Shown: positions 27,933-36,278, counted from the stretch's first letter. The stretch is 64,000 bases of DNA from SHVO01 sp964576515 (GCA_964576515.1 CAZNUW010000002.1:124001-188000); one strand, 5' to 3'. Made by a program: numbers and translations. The notes: a model not told the origin generated them from the letters alone.

Positions 27933-28709
27933 CTACCCGCCTGAGAAGCTTTGCACCAGACTTCCGACCAGCAAGTACCACCCGTCCACGAGCACGAAGA
28001 AGATCAGCTTGAACGGCAGCGACAGCATCATGGGTGGCAACATCATCATCCCCATCGACATCAGGACCGAGGCGATCACCATGTCGATGATGATGAAGGG
28101 GATGTAGATCAGGAACCCGATCTCGAACGCGCGCCGCAGTTCCGAGATCATGAAAGCCGGCACCAAGGCCTGTAAGGGCGTGTCTTCCGGCGTGGCCACT
28201 TGCGGAACGTTGGCCATGTTCATGAAAAGCTGCAAATCCTTCTCGCGCACGTGGCGCATCATAAATTGATGGAACGGCTGCGTGCCGAGGTCGAAGGCTT
28301 CCTGTTCGTTGATTTGTCCGTCGATCAGCGGTTTCACGCCCGCGTCCCACGACGCCTGAAACGTCGGCGCCATCACGAACACGGTGATGAAGATGGCCAG
28401 AGACATCATCACGACGTTGGGCGGCGTGGTGTTGGTGCCGAGCGCGCGGCGCAGGATCGACAGGACGATGACGATGCGCGTGAAGGACGTCACCATCATG
28501 AGAATCGCGGGCGCCACGCTCAAAACCGTCATCAGCAGCAGAAGCTGGACGATGCGGCCCGTCGTCGAATTCGGTCCCGTCGCGTCCGTTGCGCCGAGAT
28601 CGAGCGAGAAACTTTGCGCGAAGGCGGGGCCCGCCAGCACCAGCGCCCCAAGGCCCGCGATCAGCGCCCTGTTCATTTTCGCCCGGGTGAGTTTCGAGGT
28701 GCGAATCAT
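27933..28709 (-). CDS. fliP: Flagellar type III export protein FliP
   Basis: A 258-aa inner-membrane protein of the export gate (FliP5-FliQ4-FliR1). The cleavable signal (LVLAGPAFA-Q) is usual for FliP. Conserved stretches include TSFTRIVIVLSILRRALGT, PPNVVMMSLAIFIT, and FMISELRRAFEIGFLIYIPF. ATG 28709 overlaps the fliO stop by ATGA; ATG 28721 and 28676 are alternatives. It is the last gene of the minus-strand flagellar operon. Confidence 0.95.
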   Translation of the reverse strand: MIRTSKLTRAKMNRALIAGLGALVLAGPAFAQSFSLDLGATDATGPNSTTGRIVQLLLLMTVLSVAPAILMMVTSFTRIVIVLSILRRALGTNTTPPNVVMMSLAIFITVFVMAPTFQASWDAGVKPLIDGQINEQEAFDLGTQPFHQFMMRHVREKDLQLFMNMANVPQVATPEDTPLQALVPAFMISELRRAFEIGFLIYIPFIIIDMVIASVLMSMGMMMLPPMMLSLPFKLIFFVLVDGWYLLVGSLVQSFSGG

Positions 28710-29083
28710 GGTTTCATCCATTGGGCGAAGCGCGTGGCCGGCGTGGCGTCGGCGGGCGGAACCGAGGGCGGGTCGCCCGGCGGTCCGGCTGTCGTGTCGG
28801 CGGGAGCGAGGTTTTGCGGCGCGGGAATGCCGCGTTCGATGACCTGGCTGGTGTTCGGGCCGATCAGGACGAGATGTTCCACGTCGTCGCGGCGCAGCAG
28901 GATCGCTTTATGACGTCCATCCAGCATGACGGCTTCGACCGTCGAAAGGCGGCGGCGGCGACCCAGCGGGCCTTTCAAACCGTCGCCGAACCCCATGCGT
29001 TTCAAAAGCCACGACAACCCCAGGATCAATCCGAGGACGATCGCCAGGCCCAGAAAGGCCTTCAGGTAAGTCGTGAACTCCAT
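28706..29083 (-). CDS. fliO: Flagellar protein FliO
   Basis: A 125-aa protein with one N-terminal transmembrane helix (about 6-28), followed by a small beta domain of FliO type (RRRRLSTVEAVMLDGRHKAILLRRD, VLIGPNTSQVIERG) and a Pro-rich disordered tail. FliO helps assemble or stabilise the FliP ring. Its position directly upstream of fliP, with overlapping codons, supports the call. Confidence 0.88.
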   Translation of the reverse strand: MEFTTYLKAFLGLAIVLGLILGLSWLLKRMGFGDGLKGPLGRRRRLSTVEAVMLDGRHKAILLRRDDVEHLVLIGPNTSQVIERGIPAPQNLAPADTTAGPPGDPPSVPPADATPATRFAQWMKP

Positions 29084-29116
29084 GGCGGGGCGGGCCTGTT
29101 GTTATGGCGTCATTTG

Positions 29117-29464
29117 TTATGGGAAGTGTTTCGACGCCTGTCCGTAGGCGGACGAAACAGTGTCCGCGCCGACGGTGCTGCTCAGGGACGGCAGATCGCC
29201 GAAACGTTCGTTGAGGTTGGCGGTCAGGGTGTCGAGGCCGGTCAAGAGCGCTTCCATCGCCGGCACGAGCATCTTGCGATCGTCGGCGGGAAGGGCGAGG
29301 GCGGCGTTGCACACCTGGCGGGTGCGCGCTTCCAGGGCGGCCAGTTCCACCACGCGGCCTTCGCCGAGAAGGCGGATCGCGGTGCCGACGAGCGAGTCGA
29401 CTTTCGCGAGCTCGGCTTTCACCGTCTCGATGTTGAGCGGGCTGGCGGCGTCGGTCATCGGCAT
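29117..29464 (-). CDS. Small helical flagellar-operon protein (FlgN/FliT-like candidate)
   Basis: A 115-aa, almost fully helical protein: long amphipathic helices at about 12-35, 38-60 and 63-90, then a Ser-rich tail (SLSSTVGAD). That shape and its place between the FlhB-C-like gene and fliO suggest an export chaperone of FlgN or FliT type. No direct family motif is certain. SD GGTGGAG lies 4 nt upstream of ATG 29464 or 10 nt upstream of ATG 29458. Confidence 0.6.
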   Translation of the reverse strand: MPMTDAASPLNIETVKAELAKVDSLVGTAIRLLGEGRVVELAALEARTRQVCNAALALPADDRKMLVPAMEALLTGLDTLTANLNERFGDLPSLSSTVGADTVSSAYGQASKHFP

Positions 29465-29474
29465 GAAGCTCCAC

Positions 29475-29795
29475 CTACTGCGTCTTGTCCCAAGTCACGT
29501 CGTTCCACGTAAAATCGGGCGGCGTCTCGCTGTTCGCCCGGTACACGTAGGTCAGGATCTCGGCCACGGCGGCGAAGGCCTCGGTCGGGATCTCGCTGTC
29601 GACCTCGATGGCGTCGAGGATCTGCACGAGGTCCGCGTCGGTGCGCACCTTCACCCCGGCCGCGAACGCGACCTCCAGGATCTTCTCCGCGAGATGCCCC
29701 CGTCCCGACGCCGTGACTTTTGGGGTCGCGCCGTCGGCTTGCTCTTCGACGGCGATGGCGACGGTTTTTGGGGTATCCCCGGTCATGCCAGGCAA
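29475..29795 (-). CDS. Stand-alone FlhB C-terminal-domain protein (FhlB-like)
   Basis: A 106-aa soluble protein matching only the cytoplasmic C-domain of FlhB: ASGRGHLAEKILEVAFAAGV, then IPTEAFAAVAEILTYVYRAN. The NPTH autocleavage site is absent; the equivalent region reads TVAIAVEEQADGATPKVTAS. Full-length flhB is at 32206, so this is a separate paralogue, comparable to FhlB proteins that can partly replace the FlhB C-domain in export specificity. It is the first gene of the minus-strand flagellar operon. Confidence 0.85.
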   Translation of the reverse strand: MPGMTGDTPKTVAIAVEEQADGATPKVTASGRGHLAEKILEVAFAAGVKVRTDADLVQILDAIEVDSEIPTEAFAAVAEILTYVYRANSETPPDFTWNDVTWDKTQ

Positions 29796-29810
29796 TATCT
29801 GCCCGCGGGC

Positions 29811-29825
29811 TTAATAAACACTTAA
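29811..29825. promoter_or_regulatory. CtrA-type box TTAA-N7-TTAA
   Basis: TTAA (29811-29814), seven bases, TTAA (29822-29825): an exact match to the alphaproteobacterial CtrA consensus. It lies in the 160-bp region between two divergent flagellar operons, 16 bp upstream of the FlhB-C-like start. More TTAA half-sites occur at 29857, 29871, 29880 and 29901, without N7 spacing. Confidence 0.65.
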
Positions 29826-29955
29826 GGACGACCCGGTTTGATTCTGAAAAATATCTTTAAAAACAGTGGCTTAAACTAGTTAACGAAGATTCATGAGTTG
29901 TTAAGGTTCCTAGGTCATTTTTGCCCAGTACCAATGGCACGCGGGAACTGGGCCG

Positions 29956-30369
29956 ATGGATCTGAACAGTCTCAAGCTTTTCAAGATGGCGCTGACGCGC
30001 ATGGACTGGGCCGCCCAGCGCCAGAAGGTGCTCGCGCAGAACATCTCCAACTCCGATACGCCCGATTACCGCCCGAAAGATCTCAAGGAGATCAACTTCA
30101 AGGACGTGCTGAAAGGCCAGATGGAGCCCCGGGTGCCGGTCGCGCGTACCGACGCGCGCCACCTGAAGGGCACCGTCCCGGAACAAGAAACGTTCCGCGC
30201 CGGCGGCATCCGCAAGACCTTCGAGGAATCACCCGACGGCAACCAGGTGATTATCGAAGAGCAGATGCAGAAAGTGAGCGAGACGCGCAGCGAATATTCC
30301 ACCGCCGTCCAGCTCATGCAGACCCATATGAAAATGTTGCGCATCGCCGTTAAAGGCAACAGCGCGTAA
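29956..30369 (+). CDS. flgB: Flagellar basal-body rod protein FlgB
   Basis: A 137-aa proximal rod protein. The N-terminus carries the rod/hook family signature (QRQKVLAQNISNSDTPDYRPKDL) and the C-terminal helix (EYSTAVQLMQTHMKMLRIAVKG) is typical of FlgB. No cleavable signal, as expected for type III export. First gene of the plus-strand flagellar operon. Confidence 0.95.
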   Translation: MDLNSLKLFKMALTRMDWAAQRQKVLAQNISNSDTPDYRPKDLKEINFKDVLKGQMEPRVPVARTDARHLKGTVPEQETFRAGGIRKTFEESPDGNQVIIEEQMQKVSETRSEYSTAVQLMQTHMKMLRIAVKGNSA

Positions 30370-30391
30370 CGGATAGGCGGAGCAAGACACC

Positions 30392-30802
30392 ATGGATGAT
30401 TTGTCGGCAAGCTCGCAGATCGCTTCAAAGGGCATGAAGGCGCAGGCCACGCGCCTGCGCGTCATTTCGGAGAACCTGGCGAACGCGGATTCGACGGCCG
30501 AGGTTCCGGGCGGCGATCCGTACCGCCGCAAGCTGGTGACCTTCCGCAACGCGCTCGACCGCGAACTGGAAGCCAACACGGTGAAGGTCAAGCGCATTTA
30601 CAACGATCAGTCGACGCTGACCTCCAAGTACGACCCCGCCCATCCGGGGGCGAACGAACAGGGCTACGTGTTGCAGCCGAACGTCAATCCGTTGATCGAA
30701 ATGATGGACATGCGCGAAGCACAGCGTTCCTACGAAGCCAACATGAACGTGATCGCGACCTCGCGCCAAATGGTCGCGAAGACGCTCGAACTGCTGAAGT
30801 AA
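30392..30802 (+). CDS. flgC: Flagellar basal-body rod protein FlgC
   Basis: A 136-aa proximal rod protein with N-terminal rod motif (LRVISENLANADSTAEVPGGDPYRRK) and C-terminal EMMDMREAQRSYEANMNVI helix, both strongly conserved in FlgC. It lies 22 nt after flgB and 18 nt before fliE. Confidence 0.96.
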   Translation: MDDLSASSQIASKGMKAQATRLRVISENLANADSTAEVPGGDPYRRKLVTFRNALDRELEANTVKVKRIYNDQSTLTSKYDPAHPGANEQGYVLQPNVNPLIEMMDMREAQRSYEANMNVIATSRQMVAKTLELLK

Positions 30803-30820
30803 GCCTAAGGAAAAGCAACC

Positions 30821-31138
30821 ATGGCGATTGATTTCGGTTCGGCCGTAAAGGCCTACGGCGAAGCCGCCAAGATCGCGCAGAGCGGCGGCGGAATCGCGAA
30901 AGCCGCGGCGCCGGCCGGCGACAATTCGTTCGTCGGCATGGTGACGGACTCGCTCCAGTCGGCCATGCAGACCGGCCGCCAGGCGGAAGAGCTCAGCTTG
31001 AAGCAGATCAGCGGCGAAGCCGACCTCAAGGATGTCGTCACCGCCGTCGCCAACGCCGAACATACGCTCGAGACGGTCGTCGCCGTGCGCGACAAGGTGC
31101 TCAGCGCGTACCAGGAAATCTTGAGGATGCCGATTTAA
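30821..31138 (+). CDS. fliE: Flagellar hook-basal body protein FliE
   Basis: A 105-aa MS-ring/rod junction protein. The helical C-terminus (EADLKDVVTAVANAEHTLE, VRDKVLSAYQEILRMPI) is the FliE signature. SD AAGGAAAAG lies upstream of ATG 30821. Its stop TAA shares one base with the ATG of fliQ. Confidence 0.95.
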   Translation: MAIDFGSAVKAYGEAAKIAQSGGGIAKAAAPAGDNSFVGMVTDSLQSAMQTGRQAEELSLKQISGEADLKDVVTAVANAEHTLETVVAVRDKVLSAYQEILRMPI

Positions 31139-31404
31139 TGAGCGAGATCGAAGTCCTCGATATCGCGCGCGACGGCATGATGGTCATGCTGCTGGTCTCG
31201 GCTCCGATGCTGCTCGTCGGGCTCGCGGTCGGTCTGACCATCTCGATCTTCCAGACGCTGACGCATATCCAGGAAATGACGCTCACCTTCATCCCGAAGA
31301 TCCTCGCCGTGTTCGGTTCGATGGTCATCTTCCTGCCGTGGATGCTGCGCGAGCTCATCGAATTCACGCAACGCATCATGGATAAGATCGTCGCGCTCGG
31401 ATAA
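31138..31404 (+). CDS. fliQ: Flagellar export gate protein FliQ
   Basis: An 88-aa protein with two transmembrane helices (about 15-37 and 52-74). The signature LVGLAVGLTISIFQTLTHIQ and TFIPKILAV segments are conserved. The start overlaps the fliE stop (TAATG), indicating coupling. Confidence 0.96.
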   Translation: MSEIEVLDIARDGMMVMLLVSAPMLLVGLAVGLTISIFQTLTHIQEMTLTFIPKILAVFGSMVIFLPWMLRELIEFTQRIMDKIVALG

Positions 31405-31434
31405 CCCGGGCCGCGCGAGGCGAGGGGGTCGCCT

Positions 31435-32199
31435 GTGGATCTCAACGACTACCTCGCCATCAACATCTTCCAGTTCCTGCTGGTCTTCGCCCGCCTGTCG
31501 GTCGTCTTCCTGATGCTGCCCGGCATCTCGGCGGTCTATGTGCCGATGCGCATCCGTTTGATCCTCGCGGTCCTCGTCACCATCGTCGTTCTTCCCATCG
31601 TTGCGCCGGGGCTTCCGCCCGCGCCGCCGGACAGTCCGGCCGAACTCGTGTGGATGATCGTCTGCGAGTCCCTCATCGGCGGCTTCATGGGGGCGTTGAT
31701 CCAGATCATCATGGCCGCGCTGGAACTCGCGGCGTTCATGATCTCGAACGCGGTCGGCATCACCAACGCCCTCATCGACGATCCCGTCACGGAAGAACAG
31801 ACCAGCATCATCACGGGCTTTCTCTCTCTCATTGCCGTCGCGCTCATCTTCATCACCGGCGTGCACCACTTCATCCTGCAGGCCATGGTCGACAGCTACA
31901 GCCTGCTCCTTCCCGCGCAGCCCTTGTTCACGGGCGATATGCTCCAGTTGGGCGCGCGCCTTCTCGATCAGGCGTTTGGGATGGGCTTGCGGCTTGCCGC
32001 GCCCTTCATCGTCTATGAAATGGTGTTTCAGGTCACCGCCGGCGTGCTCGCGCGCCTGTCGCCGCAGCTCAACGTGTTCTTCGTCACGGTTCCCGGCAAG
32101 ATCATGGCCGGCATCGCCGTCCTGATGGTCAGCCTGCCGGTAATGATGCTCCTGTTCATGAAGTTCCTCGAAACCAACATGGTCAACTTCCTGAGGTAA
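31435..32199 (+). CDS. fliR: Flagellar export gate protein FliR
   Basis: A 254-aa polytopic protein (about six membrane segments). RLSVVFLMLPGISAVYVPMRIRL and the C-terminal RLSPQLNVFFVTVPGKIMAG motif are characteristic. The start is GTG 31435; the next gene begins 6 nt after its stop. Confidence 0.95.
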   Translation: MDLNDYLAINIFQFLLVFARLSVVFLMLPGISAVYVPMRIRLILAVLVTIVVLPIVAPGLPPAPPDSPAELVWMIVCESLIGGFMGALIQIIMAALELAAFMISNAVGITNALIDDPVTEEQTSIITGFLSLIAVALIFITGVHHFILQAMVDSYSLLLPAQPLFTGDMLQLGARLLDQAFGMGLRLAAPFIVYEMVFQVTAGVLARLSPQLNVFFVTVPGKIMAGIAVLMVSLPVMMLLFMKFLETNMVNFLR

Positions 32200-32205
32200 T
32201 GGGAA

Positions 32206-33273
32206 ATGGCCGAGGACAAGGACGCAAAGACAGAAGAACCCACGGCAAAACGCCTGGGTAAAGCGCGCTCGGACGGGAACATTCCGGTTTCGCAGGAAGT
32301 CAAAAGCGTCGTCATGCTTCTGGGCGCGCTGATCGTCGTGGGCATTCTCGGCCCCTGGGTCGCCTCCGACCTCTCCACCTACTTGCGCACCTTCCTCGAG
32401 CGGCCGGAAACCATTTCGCTCGACAGCGATTCGATCGGCGTCCTGTTCGTGCAAATTCTATGGCGGATCGGGGTCCTGCTTGCGTTCCCGGTCCTGGTGC
32501 TGGTGATCGCGGCGTTTGTCGGCACCATGGGGCAGGTGGGCCTGGCCTACACGCCTAAAAGACTTGCGATGAAGCTCGAGAACATCAGCCCTTTGGCCGG
32601 GATGCGCCGGCTGTTCTCGACGCAGTCGCTGGTGGAAGCCGGCAAGGGCATCGTCAAGATGATCGTGGTCGGCCTGTTGATCGCGCTGCTGATCGTGCCG
32701 ACCATCAAGAGCCCCGACTGGTTGATGGGCCAGGATCTTGCCGCGACACTGGCCGACATCCATCACTTGATCGTCATGATTTTGTTTCTGGTCGTGCTGG
32801 TGATGGGCGCGCTCGCCGCGTTCGACTACGTGTACCAAAACTGGTCGCACAAAGAAAAATTGAAGATGAGCAAGCAGGAGATCAAGGACGAGCACAAGGA
32901 GACCGAAGGGGATCCGAAGGTGAAGTCCAAGATCCGTTCGCTGCGTCTCGAACGTCATCGCCACCGCATGATCACCGCGGTTCAGAAAGCCAGCGTGGTC
33001 ATCACCAACCCGACCCACTACGCGGTCGCGCTCCAGTACGACGTCGACAGCATGGCGGCCCCGGTCGTTGTCGCCAAAGGCGTCGACTTCCTCGCCAAGC
33101 GCATGCGCCAGGTGGCCGAGAACCACGACATTCCGATCGTCGAGAATCCGCCGCTGGCCCGCGCGCTGCACGCCGCCGTCGAGGTTGATCAGGAAATTCC
33201 GGCGGAGCACTATAAGGCCGTTGCCGAAGTCATCGGCTACGTCATGCGCCTGAAGGGCAAATTTGCAAAGTGA
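32206..33273 (+). CDS. flhB: Flagellar export switch protein FlhB
   Basis: A 355-aa protein. The N-terminus is the conserved EEPTAKRLGKARSDGNIPVSQEV region, followed by four transmembrane helices and a cytoplasmic domain with the autocleavage motif NPTH at N268-P269 (VVITNPTHYAVAL). FlhB gates the switch from rod/hook to filament export. Its 3' end overlaps the start of cckA by 11 bp, so the two are transcriptionally tied. Confidence 0.96.
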   Translation: MAEDKDAKTEEPTAKRLGKARSDGNIPVSQEVKSVVMLLGALIVVGILGPWVASDLSTYLRTFLERPETISLDSDSIGVLFVQILWRIGVLLAFPVLVLVIAAFVGTMGQVGLAYTPKRLAMKLENISPLAGMRRLFSTQSLVEAGKGIVKMIVVGLLIALLIVPTIKSPDWLMGQDLAATLADIHHLIVMILFLVVLVMGALAAFDYVYQNWSHKEKLKMSKQEIKDEHKETEGDPKVKSKIRSLRLERHRHRMITAVQKASVVITNPTHYAVALQYDVDSMAAPVVVAKGVDFLAKRMRQVAENHDIPIVENPPLARALHAAVEVDQEIPAEHYKAVAEVIGYVMRLKGKFAK

Positions 33274-35641
33274 TCCGACCCTGGTCGTGGCGGCCGCCGT
33301 TGCCGGCGTCCTGGCGCTGCTCGCGCTTGCGGGCATCTTCTGGCGCGCGGCCAAGCGCCCGAAAGGCCGGATCGACACCCGTGTCATCGACGTCCTCATC
33401 ACGTCCACCACGGCCCCTCGGCTGGTGACCGCGAGCGATGGCCGTGTGGTCGCCGCCAATTCGGCGGCGCGGGATTGGCTCGGCGACCTTCCTCCGCTTG
33501 AACTCCTCTCGCGCGATGCCGCCCGCGACTACGCGGGCGACGAAGCTGTGGCCCGGTTGCGCCAGGCCGCGATGACCAACCTCGGCGCCACCGCCGAAGT
33601 GCCGTTGACCGGCAGCGGCGGCGACGCGGAATGGTTCGACGTCACGGTGCGCCCCCTCGGCGAAGGCTATCTTTTGTGGGATGCGGTCGATATCACCGCC
33701 CGCCGCACCATCACCGACATCCTCAATCAGGAACGTCAGGATCTCGCCGACTTCCTCTATCTCATGCCGGGCGGCGTCTATTCCGTCGACGTGGACGGGT
33801 CGTTCCGTTTCGTCAATCAGCGCTTCGCCGATTGGCTGGGCTATCACGTCGACGAACTGACGGGCCTGAAACTCGACGACGTTATGGCCGGGTCCATCCG
33901 CCCGCAGGCGGACGGCGAATGGCAAGGCGAGGTTCAGTTCCGCGCGCGGACCGGCGAGACCATCGCCGCCCTCCTGTTGCAATCGACCTATGACGACGCC
34001 GGCGTCACGCGCACACGCACCCTTGTCGTGCGCGACGGGATGCGTCGTGAGCCCGCGGGCGCGTCGGGACGAATTGCTTATGAGCGCTTCCGGTCGTTGT
34101 TCGACGCCGCGCCCGTCGCCATCGCGATCACCGACGCCGACGGCATTATTGTCGACTGCAATCGCGCGTTCGAGAAACTCTCCGAGCAGCCCCGCGCGGG
34201 CCTGATCGGAAGTCCGCTGCTCGACCGGATTGTCGACGAGGACCGGCGCGCTTTCGCCGCCGAACTCGATAAGGTTCTGGCCGGGGAGAGCGAAGGAAGT
34301 CATGTCGAGGTGCGCGTAAGCGGCGCGAACGTGTCCCAAACCTCGGTGTTCGTCGGGCCGATGGCGGCGCCCGGCGAGGCCGAGATCGAAGGCGTGGTCG
34401 CCCACTTCATCGATGTGACGGATCAAAAAGAACTCGAGGTGCAGTTCGCCCAGGCGCAGAAGATGCAGGCCATGGGCCAGCTCGCCGGCGGCGTTGCGCA
34501 CGACTTCAACAACCTGCTCACCGCGATGATCGGCTTCTGCGATCTTTTGTTGCAGCGCCACGGCGCCGGCGATCCTTCCTTCGCCGATATCATGCAGATC
34601 AAGCAGAACGCCAACCGCGCGGCCAACCTTGTGCGGCAGTTGCTCGCGTTCTCGCGCAAGCAGCCTTTGCAGCCGAAGGATCTCAATATCACCGACGCGC
34701 TGATGGAGCTTTCGCACCTCCTCACGCGCCTCATCGGCGAGTCCATCGAATACAAACTCATCCACGGCCGCGACCTCGGCGTGGTGCGCGTCGACCCCGG
34801 TCAGTTCGACCAGATGATCATCAATCTGGCTGTGAACGCCCGCGACGCCATGCCGGGCGGCGGGACGCTCACCATCACCACCGGCGCCGAGGTTTTCAAT
34901 CTCCCGACCCAGTTGGGCGCCGAACAGGTGCCCGCCGGCCGCTATATCTGTATCGCGGTGTCCGATACCGGCACCGGCATCGCGCCCGAGAACCTGGGCC
35001 GTATTTTCGAACCGTTCTTCTCCACCAAGAAGGAAATCCCAGGGGCCGGCACGGGGCTGGGGCTCGCCACCGTTTATGGGATCGTGCGCCAAACGGGCGG
35101 TTTCATCCTCGTCGATTCCGCGCCGGGCAAGGGTTCGACTTTCTCCATTTATTTGCCGCGCAGCGCGCGCGAAGCCGGGGAGGCCGAGGCGGCGTCGCAA
35201 CGCGCCAAGGCCGCCGCCGTGCGGAGCGACGTGATTGAGGTCGACGCCGGGCCGGCGACCGCCGATCTCGGCGGACACGGCACCATCCTTCTCGTCGAGG
35301 ACGAGGACGCCGTGCGCGTCTTCGCCGCACGCGCGCTCAAGAACAAGGGCTACAAGGTGCTGGAGGCGCGCACGGGCGAACAGGCGCTCGACATCCTGCG
35401 CGACACCACCGGCGTCAATTTGATGATCACCGACATGATGATGCCCGGCATGGACGGCGGCACGCTCGCCCGCCTGATCCGTGTCGAACGGCCCGAGATC
35501 AGGATCATCGTCATTTCCGGGTATTCGGAAGAGGTGGCCCGCGGCGATATCGTCGATACCGCCGACTTTCATTTCCTCCCGAAACCGTTTTCACTCGGCC
35601 AACTGGCGAGTAAAGTGAAGGAAGTTCTCGCCGGACCCTGA
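33263..35641 (+). CDS. cckA: Hybrid histidine kinase CckA
   Basis: A 792-aa inner-membrane kinase/phosphatase that controls CtrA through ChpT. A single short N-terminal hydrophobic segment (about 7-28) is followed by PAS regions (about 40-150, 160-265 and 280-395). HisKA has phospho-His H413 in the CckA-typical GQLAGGVAHDFNNLLTAMIGF-type box; HATPase motifs (NLAVNARDAMPGGG, GTGLGLATVYGIV) and a receiver with D724 (TDMMMPGMDG) follow. TTG 33263 has SD GAAGGG about 7 nt upstream and overlaps flhB. Placement at the end of the flagellar operon is common among alphaproteobacteria outside the model genera. Confidence 0.92.
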   Translation: MQSDPTLVVAAAVAGVLALLALAGIFWRAAKRPKGRIDTRVIDVLITSTTAPRLVTASDGRVVAANSAARDWLGDLPPLELLSRDAARDYAGDEAVARLRQAAMTNLGATAEVPLTGSGGDAEWFDVTVRPLGEGYLLWDAVDITARRTITDILNQERQDLADFLYLMPGGVYSVDVDGSFRFVNQRFADWLGYHVDELTGLKLDDVMAGSIRPQADGEWQGEVQFRARTGETIAALLLQSTYDDAGVTRTRTLVVRDGMRREPAGASGRIAYERFRSLFDAAPVAIAITDADGIIVDCNRAFEKLSEQPRAGLIGSPLLDRIVDEDRRAFAAELDKVLAGESEGSHVEVRVSGANVSQTSVFVGPMAAPGEAEIEGVVAHFIDVTDQKELEVQFAQAQKMQAMGQLAGGVAHDFNNLLTAMIGFCDLLLQRHGAGDPSFADIMQIKQNANRAANLVRQLLAFSRKQPLQPKDLNITDALMELSHLLTRLIGESIEYKLIHGRDLGVVRVDPGQFDQMIINLAVNARDAMPGGGTLTITTGAEVFNLPTQLGAEQVPAGRYICIAVSDTGTGIAPENLGRIFEPFFSTKKEIPGAGTGLGLATVYGIVRQTGGFILVDSAPGKGSTFSIYLPRSAREAGEAEAASQRAKAAAVRSDVIEVDAGPATADLGGHGTILLVEDEDAVRVFAARALKNKGYKVLEARTGEQALDILRDTTGVNLMITDMMMPGMDGGTLARLIRVERPEIRIIVISGYSEEVARGDIVDTADFHFLPKPFSLGQLASKVKEVLAGP

Positions 35642-35668
35642 CCCTTCCCTCCGATGGAGCGATCCTCG

Positions 35669-36067
35669 ATGAACGGCCTGCCGATTCCCGTCGATTCCTT
35701 CAAGCGCCGCCTTGTCGCCGCGGGCGAGATCATCTTCCTCGAGGGCCAGCAGGCCGATACCGCTTATGTCATCCTCAAGGGTGAGGTGCAGGTGGCTGCT
35801 CACGGCGATGCGGACAACCGCGTTGTCAGCCGCCTCAAGGCGGGCGAAATTTTCGGGGAAATGGCGCTCTTGCGCGCCGACGGCAAACGCACGGCCACCA
35901 CGGTCTCCCGGGAAGGATGCGAACTGCTCGTGGTGGACCGCCGGTTCTTCGACGAGAGCATGGCCAAGGCCGACCCGCTGCTGCGCTATGTCATCGAACT
36001 CTTGTGCGACCGCCTGGTCAGCCTCACGGGACGGGTTGCGCATCAAGGGTTTGGGGACGACGTTTAA
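35669..36067 (+). CDS. Cyclic nucleotide-binding domain protein
   Basis: A 132-aa single-domain protein: a cNMP-binding jelly roll with AAGEIIFLEGQQADTAYVILKGEVQV and the phosphate-binding cassette GEIFGEMALLRADGKRTATT (Gly-Glu present, Arg in the right place). The C-terminal helix (PLLRYVIELLCDRLVSLT) replaces a DNA-binding domain, so it cannot act as a CRP-type regulator. ATG 35669 has SD GGAG; ATG 35654 is possible. It lies between cckA and recA. Ligand unknown. Confidence 0.85.
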   Translation: MNGLPIPVDSFKRRLVAAGEIIFLEGQQADTAYVILKGEVQVAAHGDADNRVVSRLKAGEIFGEMALLRADGKRTATTVSREGCELLVVDRRFFDESMAKADPLLRYVIELLCDRLVSLTGRVAHQGFGDDV

Positions 36068-36164
36068 GCCCTTCTGTTCTCACTGTTGCGGCGGAACAAC
36101 GTCTCCGGGAACCCCGGCGGCGCTCAACCCGCTGTAATTCCTTGATTTCGGTACCGCTATAGAA

Positions 36165-36179
36165 GTTCGTTTTTTGTTC
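36165..36179 (+). promoter_or_regulatory. LexA box of alphaproteobacterial type
   Basis: GTTC-N7-GTTC (36165-36168, 36176-36179) is an exact match to the alphaproteobacterial SOS operator. It sits about 100 bp upstream of recA. A near match, GAAC-N7-GTAC (36200-36214), lies 21 bp further on. Confidence 0.85.
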
Positions 36180-36278
36180 TAATTCATTCTTGCGAAAGAG
36201 AACAAAAGATGTACACTCCGGGCTCAGGACGCGATTGAACGCCTTGGAAATTCTGAATAGACACTCAAGGAGCCTTCC

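Noticed and set aside
27741..27944. A 67-codon plus-strand frame across the AAGTGTCGC repeats
   Set aside because: It reads the repeats as CRKVSRKCR-type sequence, has no ribosome site, and ends opposite the fliP coding end.
29935..29950. TGGCAC before flgB as part of a sigma-54 (-24/-12) promoter
   Set aside because: The -12 GC element is not at the right distance (the sequence continues GCGGGAACTGGG), so the match is partial and could be chance.
33242..35572. A 776-codon minus-strand frame opposite cckA
   Set aside because: cckA has clear PAS, HisKA, HATPase and receiver motifs; the opposite frame has none and reads as Arg/Gly/His-rich shadow sequence.
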